Part shown: in pieces, positions 53,413 to 62,266 of the stretch
Layout: each line of letters opens with the position of its first letter
Numbering within the stretch: position 1 is the stretch's first letter
NCBI GenBank assembly: GCA_040220875.1
Contig: JAVJVX010000003.1
Coordinates: forward strand, 386,969 to 450,968
DNA: 64,000 bases
Reading direction: 5' to 3'
DNA from: Alphaproteobacteria bacterium
GTDB lineage: Bacteria > Pseudomonadota > Alphaproteobacteria > JAVJVX01
Translations under genes and position numbers: made by a program
The notes under the pieces: generated by a model
What the model was told of the DNA's origin: nothing
The model's database searches: none
Seen by the model: only the letters and a program-made list of their open reading frames with translations

Positions 53413-53738
53413 GGCTGTTCCGCCTCCTGACTGAGAGCCTTCGCTGCCTCGATCCTAGGGGCTGGCGGGGCTGGGTCAAGCGATCCACCATGACCGCCGG
53501 GCGCAGGCCGGCCCCTTGTTCTTGCAGCCGCCGGCCCCGTCCTGCAGCCCCAGGATAGAGCGCGGCGCCGGGCGGCCTAAGCTGGCGGCCTGGGCTGGAT
53601 GGCCTGGGCTGGATGGCCTGGGCTGGGCGGGCGAGGGTCGGCCATGGGCGATCCGGCAGATGTTCCGGGGTCGTGCGCCATGCGAGACTGGCGTGGAGGC
53701 CGCGCTGCTGCGGCCGCTCATGGTCAAGGGGAGAGGAC
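53413..53738. other. Divergent intergenic region with a 14-bp tandem repeat
   Basis: This 326-base gap between the AraC-type gene and the SDR holds no credible gene. It contains three head-to-tail copies of a 14-base unit and several GC-rich repeats such as GCCGGCCCC. The promoters of both flanking genes must lie here, but I could not identify a clear -35/-10 pair. Confidence 0.5.
53587..53628 (+). repeat. Three tandem copies of GGCCTGGGCTGGAT
   Basis: Copies at 53587-53600 and 53601-53614 are identical; the third at 53615-53628 differs in its last two bases. The repeat lies about 110 bases upstream of the SDR start within the divergent promoter region. Confidence 0.85.
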
Positions 53739-54527
53739 ATGAAGGGTTTGGATGGGAAAACGGCGATCGTCACCGGGGGCGCGCAAAGTCTTGGCGCCGG
53801 TGTCGTCGCCGCCCTCAAAGAGGCCGGAGTGAATGTCGTGATTGCCGACATTGCCGAAGAACAGGGCGCGGCGCTGGCCGACCGGCTGGGCGAGACAGTG
53901 GTCTTCAAACACACGGATCTGCGAAGCGACGATGATATCAGGGCATGTGTCTCGACCGCGGTCGACAAGTTTGGCGGCATCGATTTTCTCATCAATGTCG
54001 CCTGCTCATATCTGGATGACGGGCCCAACTCGCCCCGGGCGGACTGGCTGACGTCGCTCGACATAAATTTTGTCGGCCATGTTGTCCTGATGCAGGAGGC
54101 TCTGCCTCACATGAAGAAACGCGGCGGCGGGGCGATCGTGAATTTCAGCTCCATCAGCGCCCGCGTCGCGCAGCCGGGCCGCTGGCTCTACCCGGTCAGC
54201 AAGGCGGCGATCACCCAGCTGACACGTAACCAGGCCATGGACCTGGCCCAGTACAACATTCGCGTGAACTCGGTATCGCCGGGCTGGATCTGGTGCCGGC
54301 TGATGTCCGAGGTGACGAATGACGACAAGGCAAAGACGAACAGCGTCGCCGCTCCCTTCCATATGCTTGGACGCGTCGGCGAGGCGGGCGAGGTGGCGGA
54401 TGTCGTGCTTTTTCTCTGCTCCGACCACGCGTCCTTCGTGACCGGTGCCAATTACGATGTGGATGGCGGTTATGGCGCGCTGGGGCCGGAAGGGCGCGAG
54501 CCGGCCATTCCCAAGCTGATGGAATAG
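53739..54527 (+). CDS. Short-chain dehydrogenase/reductase
   Basis: The 262-residue oxidoreductase has the NAD(P)-binding motif TGGAQSLGAG at 12-21 and the catalytic residues Ser138, Tyr151 and Lys155 (YPVSK). The structural NNAG motif is changed to NVAC at 86-89. The acidic residue Asp37 after the second strand suggests NAD preference. GGGGAGAGGAC precedes the ATG. It is followed after 46 bases by the StyA-like gene on the same strand. A role as dihydrodiol or alcohol dehydrogenase in the nearby pathway is plausible. Confidence 0.92.
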   Translation: MKGLDGKTAIVTGGAQSLGAGVVAALKEAGVNVVIADIAEEQGAALADRLGETVVFKHTDLRSDDDIRACVSTAVDKFGGIDFLINVACSYLDDGPNSPRADWLTSLDINFVGHVVLMQEALPHMKKRGGGAIVNFSSISARVAQPGRWLYPVSKAAITQLTRNQAMDLAQYNIRVNSVSPGWIWCRLMSEVTNDDKAKTNSVAAPFHMLGRVGEAGEVADVVLFLCSDHASFVTGANYDVDGGYGALGPEGREPAIPKLME

Positions 54528-54573
54528 GCCGACCGCCGGACGCTGGTTCGGCCAGGAGGCCAGGAGGAGAGAG

Positions 54574-55806
54574 ATGCGTAAAATCAGCATTCTGGGCGGT
54601 GGGCAAAGCGGCCTTCAGATCGGCTTTGGCCTCTTGCGCGAGGGCTATGACGTGACGGTCATGACGAACCGCACGGCCGAGGAAGTCCGTGATGGCCGTG
54701 TTCTGTCCAGCCAGTGCATGTTTCACACCGCCCTTCAGAATGAGCGGAATATCGGGATCAACGACTGGGAAGACGCCTGTCCGCCGGTCGAGGGGATCGA
54801 GTTCAACATCGTCGGCGAAAATGGTGACCGGGCGCTGCACTGGGCGCATCGGCTCGATCACTACGCACAATCCGTCGATCAGCGCGTCAAGATCCCGGGT
54901 TGGATGCGCCGGTTCGAGCGGGAGGGCGGCAAGCTGGTGATCGCCGACGCCGGAATTGACGAGTTGGATAACATGGCGCACGAGTCCGATCTGGTTCTCG
55001 TCGCGAGCGGCAAGGGCGAAATCGGCCGCCTGTTCGAGCGCGATGACGAAAAATCCGATTTCGACAAGCCGATGCGGGCGCTGGCTCTGAGCTATGTCAA
55101 CAACATGACGCCCCGTCCAGACCACTCGACCGTCTGCTTCAATGTCATTCCCGGCGTTGGCGAGTATTTCGTGTTTCCGGCGCTGACGACAACGGGGCCG
55201 TGCGAGATCATGGTGATGGAGGGCATCGTGGGCGGCCCCATGGACACGGTCTGGCAGGACGTCAAAACGCCGGCCGACCATCTGGCGGCGAGCAAATGGA
55301 TCCTCGAGACATACATTCCGTGGGAAGCGGAGCGCTGCCGCAAGATCGAGTTGACCGATCCCAACGGCATCCTGGCCGGCCGCTTTCCCCCCACGATTCG
55401 CAAGCCCGTGGCACGGCTGCCATCCGGCCGGACGGTCATGGGCGTTGCTGATACGGTGGTGCTGAACGACCCGCTGACCGGGCAGGGCTCGAACAATGCC
55501 AGCAAATGCGCCCGGATCGTAACCGAGTCCATTCTCCAGCGGGGCGCGCGTGCCTTCGATGAAGAATGGATGCAGGCCACTTTCGACCGCTACTGGGATT
55601 ACGCGCGATGGGTGGTGAAATGGACCAGCGCCTTCCTGGTGGAGCCGCAGGAGCCAATCCCGAGCATCCTGGGTGCGGCTCAGGAGATGCCGGAACTCGC
55701 CCGCATCATCGCCAACGGTTTCGACAATCCGCCCGATTTTTTCCCGTGGCTGGTCGATGCGGTGGCCGCACAGATGAAGCTCAAGGATTTGAACCGGGCC
55801 GCCTAG
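54574..55806 (+). CDS. Styrene/indole monooxygenase-like flavoprotein (StyA-type)
   Basis: The 410-residue protein has the FAD-binding motif LGGGQSGLQIGFGLL at 7-21 and the StyA-like signatures QCMFHTALQNER near 50-61 and NDPLTGQGSNNASKCA near 305-320. StyA enzymes are two-component epoxidases that take reduced FAD from a separate reductase, StyB. No styB-like flavin reductase gene is in the window. GGAGGAGAG precedes the ATG. With the SDR upstream it may oxidise an alkenyl-aromatic or indole-like compound. Confidence 0.85.
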   Translation: MRKISILGGGQSGLQIGFGLLREGYDVTVMTNRTAEEVRDGRVLSSQCMFHTALQNERNIGINDWEDACPPVEGIEFNIVGENGDRALHWAHRLDHYAQSVDQRVKIPGWMRRFEREGGKLVIADAGIDELDNMAHESDLVLVASGKGEIGRLFERDDEKSDFDKPMRALALSYVNNMTPRPDHSTVCFNVIPGVGEYFVFPALTTTGPCEIMVMEGIVGGPMDTVWQDVKTPADHLAASKWILETYIPWEAERCRKIELTDPNGILAGRFPPTIRKPVARLPSGRTVMGVADTVVLNDPLTGQGSNNASKCARIVTESILQRGARAFDEEWMQATFDRYWDYARWVVKWTSAFLVEPQEPIPSILGAAQEMPELARIIANGFDNPPDFFPWLVDAVAAQMKLKDLNRAA

Positions 55807-55812
55807 CCGGGC

Positions 55813-57015
55813 CTAGCCAGATCGCCGCAGGGCAGCGATGCCGGGCAGGTCCCGCCCTTCGATCCATTCGAGGAAAGCGCCGCCCGCGCTCGAGACATAG
55901 GTCATCCGATCCAGCACCTCGGCGTGGCCGAGCGCGGCCACCGTATCGCCACCGCCGGCCACGCTGACGAGACCCGATGTCGTCGTGAGCGCGGCCACCG
56001 CAGTCGCTATCGCATTCGTCGCGGCATCAAAGGGCGGTACCTCGAAGGCGCCAAGCGGCCCGTTCCACAGCAGCGTGTGGCAGCGCTCCAGCTCGGTGCG
56101 GATCGCCTGCACACTCCTGGGCCCTATATCCAGAATCATGTCTTCCGCGCCGACGCCGTTGATGGCCACGGTGCGGGTTGCGACACCGGGAGCGAGCTTT
56201 CCCGCGACCACTGAATCCAGGGGCAGGATCAGCCTGCAGCCCCGCTCGCGGGCGCGCGTCTCGATCTCGCGTGCCGTTTCGGTCATGTCCTTTTCGACGA
56301 GGGACCGTCCGACAGGACGTCCGTCGGCAGCAAGGAATGTGTTGGCCATGGCGCCGCCGATGATCAGAACATCCACCTTGCCGATCAGGTGCAGGAGCAC
56401 GGCGATCTTGGTCGAGACCTTGGCCCCGCCGACGATGGCGGCCACCGGATGCCGTGGATTTCCCAGCGCGCTTTCGAGCGCGGCAATCTCACGCTCCATG
56501 AGCCGACCCGCAACTGCCGGCAACACATGAGCCAGCCCCTCGGTCGAGGCGTGCGCCCGATGTGCGGCCGAAAATGCATCATTGACGTAAAGATCGCCCA
56601 GTTCGGCCAGTGCCGTGACGAAGTCCGGGTCGTTCTTCTCTTCACCCGGATCGAAACGCAGGTTCTCGAGCAGCAGCACCTCGCCGTCGTCCAGAGCCGC
56701 CACCGCGGTGGCGGCCACCGATCCCCTCCAGGCGGGGCAGAACTTCACCGGCCGCCCGTTCAGCGCCCGCGCCAGGACTGGCGCGACGGGTTCGAGCGAC
56801 AAGTCTGGATCGAGCTTGCCCCTGGGCCTTCCGAAGTGAGAGAGCACGATCACCCGCGCACCCTTCTTCGCAAGCTCGCCAATGGTCTCGGCCGCGCCGC
56901 GAATGCGGGTGTCATCGCTTATTTCGCCGTCGGACATGGGCACATTGAGATCGGCCCGGACCAGAACGCGGCGGCCGGATATGGGGATATCGTCGAGGGT
57001 GGGAAAATTGGGCAT
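55813..57015 (-). CDS. pgk: Phosphoglycerate kinase
   Basis: The glycolytic enzyme interconverts 1,3-bisphosphoglycerate/ADP and 3-phosphoglycerate/ATP. The 400-residue product has the family blocks VLVRADLNVPMSDGEISDDT, LSHFGRPRG, ENLRFDPGEEKN, VNDAFSAAHRAHAS, GGAKVSTKI and the C-terminal VAGGGDTVAAL. The start at 57015 gives normal length; the frame continues upstream only by chance. No gap, fba or other glycolytic gene is adjacent, which is unusual because pgk is normally grouped with gap. It follows the DUF427 gene on the same strand. Confidence 0.96.
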   Translation of the reverse strand: MPNFPTLDDIPISGRRVLVRADLNVPMSDGEISDDTRIRGAAETIGELAKKGARVIVLSHFGRPRGKLDPDLSLEPVAPVLARALNGRPVKFCPAWRGSVAATAVAALDDGEVLLLENLRFDPGEEKNDPDFVTALAELGDLYVNDAFSAAHRAHASTEGLAHVLPAVAGRLMEREIAALESALGNPRHPVAAIVGGAKVSTKIAVLLHLIGKVDVLIIGGAMANTFLAADGRPVGRSLVEKDMTETAREIETRARERGCRLILPLDSVVAGKLAPGVATRTVAINGVGAEDMILDIGPRSVQAIRTELERCHTLLWNGPLGAFEVPPFDAATNAIATAVAALTTTSGLVSVAGGGDTVAALGHAEVLDRMTYVSSAGGAFLEWIEGRDLPGIAALRRSG

Positions 57016-57095
57016 GGCCGGATGGAGCCGTTCTGTTTGATTTCGGAGCAGGGTCTTTATTACCCCAAGACGGGGGCGGCGCAACCGCCGGCCAC

Positions 57096-57590
57096 CTACC
57101 AGGCCTCGCTGCCCGGGACGCCCTTGAAGGGTCCCGTGAGATTGGCCGTGATCCAGCCGCCATAATACCGGCCCGGTTGCGGGATCACCTCTTCCTCCCC
57201 GACAAAGCAATGGTCGACCGCCTGGGCATAGAAGGCGAAATATCCCGCGATCTCCTCGAATGCGGGCCGGGGCCGGGGGTAGGACCAGGCCGCCAGCGTC
57301 GCCCGCCGGTCCCCCGACGCCACATCCCAGTAATCGGCCCGCCCCTTCCATTCGCAAAGCGTGTGATGCCGGGCCGGGACGAGGCACTCGCGTCGCACGT
57401 CCAGGGCGGGAACATAGTAGCTGGGCGGCGAGTTGGTCTCGATGATCCGGCGCGCGCGGCGCGTTTCGGCGAGCACCCGGCCGGCGAACTCCACCCGGAT
57501 CGCCTGCGGAACCGGCTCGATCCGGGGCGGACGCGGATAATCCCGGACAGATTCGGGCGCTAAAGGGGGTGAATCCGGGAGAGAAGCCAT
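57096..57590 (-). CDS. DUF427 family protein
   Basis: The 164-residue protein has the DUF427 patterns RRARRIIETNSPPSYYVPAL and HTLCEWKGRADYWDV, then FYAQAVDHCFVGEEEVIPQP and YGGWITANLTGPFKG. The family has a small beta-rich fold and no settled function. The stop is 80 bases before the pgk start and both genes read leftward. It is divergent from the ring-cleavage dioxygenase gene at 57713. Confidence 0.92.
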   Translation of the reverse strand: MASLPDSPPLAPESVRDYPRPPRIEPVPQAIRVEFAGRVLAETRRARRIIETNSPPSYYVPALDVRRECLVPARHHTLCEWKGRADYWDVASGDRRATLAAWSYPRPRPAFEEIAGYFAFYAQAVDHCFVGEEEVIPQPGRYYGGWITANLTGPFKGVPGSEAW

Positions 57591-57643
57591 GCCATTATCG
57601 CCGTGACCGCCAGGAGAGGGCGCGGCCGGTGGCCCTGGTAATA

Positions 57644-57665
57644 AAAAATTGCCTTAAAAATTTTT
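57644..57665. promoter_or_regulatory. AT-rich inverted repeat upstream of the ring-cleavage gene
   Basis: AAAAATT at 57644-57650 and AATTTTT at 57659-57665 form an inverted repeat with an 8-base spacer. The core AAAAATTGCCTTAA also occurs, in the opposite orientation, upstream of the CarAa-like gene at 62271-62284. Sequence this AT-rich is rare in the region. Confidence 0.55.
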
Positions 57666-57712
57666 CCAAGTGCGTTAAAGTCTTGGTGTGAATTCATGCG
57701 CAGGAGGTTTTG

Positions 57713-58645
57713 ATGGGTGTTAGCCAGCTCGCCTATGTCGGTATCAACATAACGGATGTCGCCGCGTGGCGTCACCTGGCCACGGATATCCTGGGGATGG
57801 AGGAACGCAAGCGAAAGGGTGGCGGTCCGCTCTATTACCGGGTGGACGACCATCATCATCGTTTCGCGCTTCATCCCGGCAAGACGGACGGCGTCGCCTA
57901 TATGGGATGGGAAACATCGACCCGCGCGGATTTCGACGAGACGGTCGAAAGCGTGAAGAGGGCGGGATTGAAGGTCACGCCAGGCACAAAAAAGGAAAAG
58001 GATCTCCGCAAAGTGCTTGAACTCGCCAAGTTCACCGACCCAGGCGGGTTCCCGATGGAAATCTGCTACGGACCGCTGCATGACGAGGACCCGTTCCGTC
58101 CCGGCCGCGCGATCAGCGGATTCCACGCCGACCTGCTGGGAGCCGGCCATGTCGTGCTGTGCTACGGCGATTACAAGCCATCCTATGAGTTCTACACCAA
58201 GTATATGGGCTTCCGGCTGAGCGACTATATCCAGTTTCCGGAAACGGAAGTCGCGTTCCTCCACTGCAATCCTCGGCACCATTCGCTCGCCCTGTTCAAT
58301 GAAGGGCTCGGCTCCAAGCCAGGCACGCTCAACCATTTCAGCCTTCAGATGAACTCGATCGACGATGTGGGCCGGGCCTACGATCTCTGCAAGGAGCATG
58401 ACGTTCCGCTGGCGCTTTCCATAGGCCGGCACACGAATGACGAGATGATTTCCTTCTATCTGATTTCGCCATCGGGCTTTGCCATCGAGGTCGGCTACGG
58501 CGGACTTGAGGTCGATGACGAGACCTGGGAAGAAAAAAATTACACGGCGGCGGCGTATTGGGGCCACAGTCCGGAGGCCGGTCTTACGGGCGGTGGTCCG
58601 AAAAAATCGTCCGGCAAGCGCGCGCGCGGCCAGTTGAAAGCTTAG
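57713..58645 (+). CDS. Extradiol ring-cleavage dioxygenase (VOC type I)
   Basis: The 310-residue enzyme has two VOC modules, and the second holds the Fe(II) ligands His146 (GHVVL), His208 (LNHFS) and Glu259 (GFAIEVGYGG), as in 2,3-dihydroxybiphenyl 1,2-dioxygenase. It should cleave a catechol next to its hydroxyls to a yellow meta-cleavage product. AGGAGG lies five bases before ATG 57713. An SDR, an amidase and then (after a divergent gene) a CarAa-like oxygenase and a C-C hydrolase follow, so ring dihydroxylation, cleavage and hydrolysis can be linked. The C-terminal tail is lysine-rich. Confidence 0.93.
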   Translation: MGVSQLAYVGINITDVAAWRHLATDILGMEERKRKGGGPLYYRVDDHHHRFALHPGKTDGVAYMGWETSTRADFDETVESVKRAGLKVTPGTKKEKDLRKVLELAKFTDPGGFPMEICYGPLHDEDPFRPGRAISGFHADLLGAGHVVLCYGDYKPSYEFYTKYMGFRLSDYIQFPETEVAFLHCNPRHHSLALFNEGLGSKPGTLNHFSLQMNSIDDVGRAYDLCKEHDVPLALSIGRHTNDEMISFYLISPSGFAIEVGYGGLEVDDETWEEKNYTAAAYWGHSPEAGLTGGGPKKSSGKRARGQLKA

Positions 58646-58654
58646 GCGGAAAAT

Positions 58655-59410
58655 ATGAGCGAGCAGGACTTCGACGGCCACGGCGTGCTCGTCGTCGGTG
58701 GCACGGGGGGAATCGGACGCGCGACGGCGGTCGCCTTCGCGGCCAAGGGTGCCCGGGTGGTTGTCGCCGGGCGCAACGAGGCGGGCGGGGCAGAAACCGT
58801 CGCTGCCATAAAGGCGGCGGGGAGCGAGGGCCGCTTCGTGCGCACAGACGTGACCCGAATCGACGAGGTCGAAGGCGCCTGCGCTGCGGTGGTGGGCTCC
58901 TTCGGCCGGCTCGACCACGCCTTCAACAACGCGGGCTGGGAAGGCACGATGGAGAAAACCGCCGACATCTCGCCCGAGAACTGGGACCGGATGATCTCCA
59001 TCAAGCTTAACGGTGTCTGGGCCGGCATGAAATTCCAGTTGCGGCAGATGCTGGCGCAGAAATCTGGGACGATCGTCAACATGGCGGGGTCCTGGGGGCT
59101 CGTGGGCTTTCCCAATTACGCGTCCTATTGCGCGGCCGCTCACGGGATCATGGGGCTGACCAGGGCTGCAAGCCTGGAATATGCGCGCGAGGGAATCCGC
59201 ATCAATGCGGTCTGCCCGGGCGCGGTCAAGGCGCCGCTACTCGACCGGATGACGGGCGGCGATGAGACCGCCCAGGACCAGTTCGGCCAATCCACGGCCA
59301 TGGGGCGGCTTTGCTTGCCTGAAGAAGTGGCTGATGCGGTCCTGTGGCTGAGTTCTGCGCAGTCCAGCTATGTGAACGGCCACGGCCTCGAGCTCAACGG
59401 TGGCGGCTGA
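58655..59410 (+). CDS. SDR family protein with catalytic Lys replaced
   Basis: The 251-residue protein has GGTGGIGRA at 15-23, NNAG at 91-94, Ser146 and Tyr158, but the YxxxK lysine is Ala162 (YCAAAHG instead of YCAAKHG). The codon is GCT, three changes from AAG, so a single sequencing error does not explain it. The rest of the fold is intact. It may be a catalytically weak or non-redox member, or use another residue. It follows the ring-cleavage gene after nine bases and precedes the amidase, clearly one operon. Dihydrodiol dehydrogenase would be the expected role, but the missing Lys makes this uncertain. Confidence 0.88.
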   Translation: MSEQDFDGHGVLVVGGTGGIGRATAVAFAAKGARVVVAGRNEAGGAETVAAIKAAGSEGRFVRTDVTRIDEVEGACAAVVGSFGRLDHAFNNAGWEGTMEKTADISPENWDRMISIKLNGVWAGMKFQLRQMLAQKSGTIVNMAGSWGLVGFPNYASYCAAAHGIMGLTRAASLEYAREGIRINAVCPGAVKAPLLDRMTGGDETAQDQFGQSTAMGRLCLPEEVADAVLWLSSAQSSYVNGHGLELNGGG

Positions 59411-59425
59411 CGAGCCCGTAATCGG

Positions 59426-60748
59426 ATGACGAAGATTTTCCACGATCCGTGCCGACTGACGGCGCGAGAGGCCGCGCAGGCTCTCCAGAGCGACGAGCTG
59501 TCACCAGGCGAGTTGCTCGACGCGTGCCTGCGCCGGATCGCGGCGCGCGAGCCCACGGTCCGGGCCTGGGCGACGCTGGACCCGACCCAGGCGGCGGAAC
59601 GGGCACGGGAGCTGGACGGGATGGCGCCGGCCCGGCGGGGGGGCCTGTTCGGCCTGCCGCTCGGCATCAAGGACATCATCGATACAGCGGATTTCCCGAC
59701 CCAGTTCGGCTCGCCCGTCTTTGCCGGCCGGCGGCCCCCGAAGGACGCTCCGGTCGTGGCGCGTGCGCTCAGGGCGGGCGCCATCCTGCCCGGCAAGACC
59801 GTGACCACCGAATTGGCGACCTTTCATCCGGCCGATACCGCCAACCCCCATAACCCCGCGCATACGCCGGGCGGCTCGTCGAGCGGGTCGGCCGCGGCGG
59901 TCGCGGATTTTCACGTGCCCCTGGCGCTCGGCACGCAGACGGTCGGCTCGGTCGTCCGGCCGGCCTCCTTCTGCGGCATCGTCGGCTTCAAGCCGAGCCA
60001 TGGCTGGGTATCGCTCAAGGGCGTGAACCCGCTGTCCGTTTCCTTCGATACGGTCGGGCTCATGGCGCGCGATGTCAGTGACATCTGGCTGCTCTGGGCA
60101 AGCCTCAGCGGGAAATCCCGCGTCCGCGCCATGACGCCGGTCGTTGCCGAGCGGCCCCGGGTCGCCTTTTGCCGGACACCCGACTGGCCGAAGGCCGAGC
60201 CCGCCATGCAGGCGCTCGTCCTGCAGACCGCGCGTGACCTGCAGGCGGCAGGGGTCGAGGTGGATGAAATCGAGTTCGGCGAGGATTTCTCCGGTCTCCA
60301 CGCCGCACATCAGACCGTCATGGCGTTCGAGGCGGCACGTGATCTTGGTTATATCCGGACGAAGGACGGTGATCGAATTTCGCCTCTCCTGGGCGCGCTG
60401 CTGGCGGAAGGGGATGTCATCCCCAAGGGCGAATACGCGGAGGCACTCGATCTGCTGCGCCGCTGCCGCGATTTTACCGCAACACTCTGGGCGAAATACG
60501 GGCTCGACCTGTTGCTGGCGCCGGCCGCGCCGGGCGAGGCGCCGCACGGGCTCGGCAGTACGGGTGATGCGCGCTTCAACCGGCTTTGGAGCTATCTCGG
60601 CCTCCCCTGCGCGAGCCTGCCCCGTGGCCGGGGGCCGAACGGCCTGCCGCTCGGCATCCAGCTTGTCGGGGCCGCCGGCAAGGATGCGGCATTTCTTGCC
60701 AATCTCGAAGGTGTCTGGCGGGCCCTTGACCTCAGCCCGCTGCGCTAG
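59426..60748 (+). CDS. Amidase signature family protein
   Basis: The 440-residue hydrolase has the Ser-cisSer-Lys triad elements: LGIKDIID with the lysine, TPGGSSSGSAAAVAD with the cis-serine, and GTQTVGSVVRPASFCG with the nucleophile serine, where the usual TGGS is TVGS. The chain is a little shorter than many family members. It would hydrolyse an amide or ester of an aromatic or heterocyclic intermediate. It lies 15 bases after the SDR in the same operon and converges with the M20-like gene. Confidence 0.9.
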   Translation: MTKIFHDPCRLTAREAAQALQSDELSPGELLDACLRRIAAREPTVRAWATLDPTQAAERARELDGMAPARRGGLFGLPLGIKDIIDTADFPTQFGSPVFAGRRPPKDAPVVARALRAGAILPGKTVTTELATFHPADTANPHNPAHTPGGSSSGSAAAVADFHVPLALGTQTVGSVVRPASFCGIVGFKPSHGWVSLKGVNPLSVSFDTVGLMARDVSDIWLLWASLSGKSRVRAMTPVVAERPRVAFCRTPDWPKAEPAMQALVLQTARDLQAAGVEVDEIEFGEDFSGLHAAHQTVMAFEAARDLGYIRTKDGDRISPLLGALLAEGDVIPKGEYAEALDLLRRCRDFTATLWAKYGLDLLLAPAAPGEAPHGLGSTGDARFNRLWSYLGLPCASLPRGRGPNGLPLGIQLVGAAGKDAAFLANLEGVWRALDLSPLR

Positions 60749-60760
60749 CCCGCAGGGCCG

Positions 60761-62146
60761 TTAGAGCCCCACCTCCTTTCGCGACCGGCTGCATGTGTCG
60801 ATGATCGCGTAGATCAGCTTCTTGCAGCACGGAACCAGATCCGGGATATGGGTCACGCCCATGCCGCCCAGTCCATCGGCGAGTTCCTCCGGCATGCCGT
60901 CATAGGGCCACGGCCAGCCCAGCCGCGCCATCGGAATCCCGTAGTTGCGGATCGCCGCGCCGTCCGTCTGCCCGCCGTGGCGCGGGGATTTGGGATGCTT
61001 CTTGCCTTCCACCCGTTCCCAGCCGCGCTGGGCCGAATGGATGATCCAGTTGTCGGGATCGGTCGAGCCCGTGGGGCAGGATGCGATCATCTCCCAGTCG
61101 AGATCGATCTCGGGGTGTTTCCGGCAAATCCGGTTCATCTGATCGCCAAACTGCGCCTTGACGTCCGAAGGCGGGGTGCGCGGCGTGATGCGGATATCGA
61201 CAAGGATCTCGGTCGTGGCCGAGGGGAAGGCCGGGCGGTCCGGCCAGCCCGAATGGACGGCGGCAATCCAGCCCTCGGGCGAGATCTGGCCCGAAGCGTT
61301 CTTCTTGGTGTATTCGGGCAGCCAGGCCTCGATTTCCTGGATGACGGTGGCGGCCGGTACGATGGAGCTGCGGAAGGTGGGAATGCCGCGCGGGACGCCG
61401 GAATATCCCATCGAGCCCCGCACATTGACACGGAACCAGCACAGGCCGGCTTCCTCGTAATAGACGAAGTTCCAGGGCTTCATGATGAGGCCGAAATCGG
61501 CGGTGACGCCGCGGTTCAGCATATGCATGACGCCGTCGCTGAGGCCGCGTTTATCGCGCAGCGCGCTCGAGACCGGCATGCCTCCGCCGGCGAAGGCCAG
61601 GACGATATCGCCTTTCAATTGCGCACCCGATTCCTTCACACAGCGCGCCGCCTCGATCAGCGTCGTCACCATCGCCTTCGGATTGGCCGCGCCCAGGCCG
61701 ACCACAAGCCCGTCGCGCAACTGCCCCTCGGGCACCATATCGGCCCGCAGCTCCGGCCCGCACCACGGGACATCGAAAGCGGGATCCGCCTCGATATGGG
61801 TATCTACCGGCGCATACAGCATGACGGAAGGACCGTCGCCCGAGCCGCGCAGATAGGCGACCGCGTTGCCCGAATCTTCCGTCATGGGCTGGTATTCCGC
61901 CTCGAAGCCGGCCTCGTCGAGATAACGGGCGATGAACTCGCTGATCTCGCGCTCCTCGCCGGTCGGGCTGTGAATATCCGTGAGCGCCAGGTCGAGTTGC
62001 TGCAGGCGCTCCTCGCTGATGAGGCCGGCGGCCTTCTCGAACCATTTTTCCTGCCGCGCGGCGAGGGGCAATTGCCGCGTCCTGACATGTTGCGGCGCCT
62101 CGCGCCGCCCCGCTGAGCCTTTTGAACTGCCTGCCCGTGCCGCCAT
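60761..62146 (-). CDS. M20-like metallopeptidase homologue with altered metal site
   Basis: The 461-residue protein follows the M20/ArgE/DapE fold in order, including the dimerisation-region pattern ILVDIRITPRTP and the late GGQTDGAA and MGVTHIP. The dinuclear zinc ligands look lost: the HxD motif reads P113-V-D115, the bridging Asp in the GRGxxDxKG block is Asn155 (GLGAANPKA), and the Glu-Glu pair is replaced by GGG around 187-189. It is therefore probably not a classical zinc peptidase. It is divergent from the CarAa-like gene. A role as an amidohydrolase-like binding protein is possible but unproven. Confidence 0.8.
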   Translation of the reverse strand: MAARAGSSKGSAGRREAPQHVRTRQLPLAARQEKWFEKAAGLISEERLQQLDLALTDIHSPTGEEREISEFIARYLDEAGFEAEYQPMTEDSGNAVAYLRGSGDGPSVMLYAPVDTHIEADPAFDVPWCGPELRADMVPEGQLRDGLVVGLGAANPKAMVTTLIEAARCVKESGAQLKGDIVLAFAGGGMPVSSALRDKRGLSDGVMHMLNRGVTADFGLIMKPWNFVYYEEAGLCWFRVNVRGSMGYSGVPRGIPTFRSSIVPAATVIQEIEAWLPEYTKKNASGQISPEGWIAAVHSGWPDRPAFPSATTEILVDIRITPRTPPSDVKAQFGDQMNRICRKHPEIDLDWEMIASCPTGSTDPDNWIIHSAQRGWERVEGKKHPKSPRHGGQTDGAAIRNYGIPMARLGWPWPYDGMPEELADGLGGMGVTHIPDLVPCCKKLIYAIIDTCSRSRKEVGL

Positions 62147-62266
62147 GTCTCCGTCTCCCCCTGAAAATACCGATTGCCCGCCTCGCCCAGATCCTAACCG
62201 GCTCGCCGGGGGAACAGGGTCTTTTTCGCTGGGCCGACCGGATCATAGGCTAGATCAGGCAAAATA

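Noticed and set aside
60848-62116. 422-codon plus-strand frame opposite the M20-like gene
   Set aside because: It has no recognisable motif, while the minus-strand frame follows the M20 scaffold in order.
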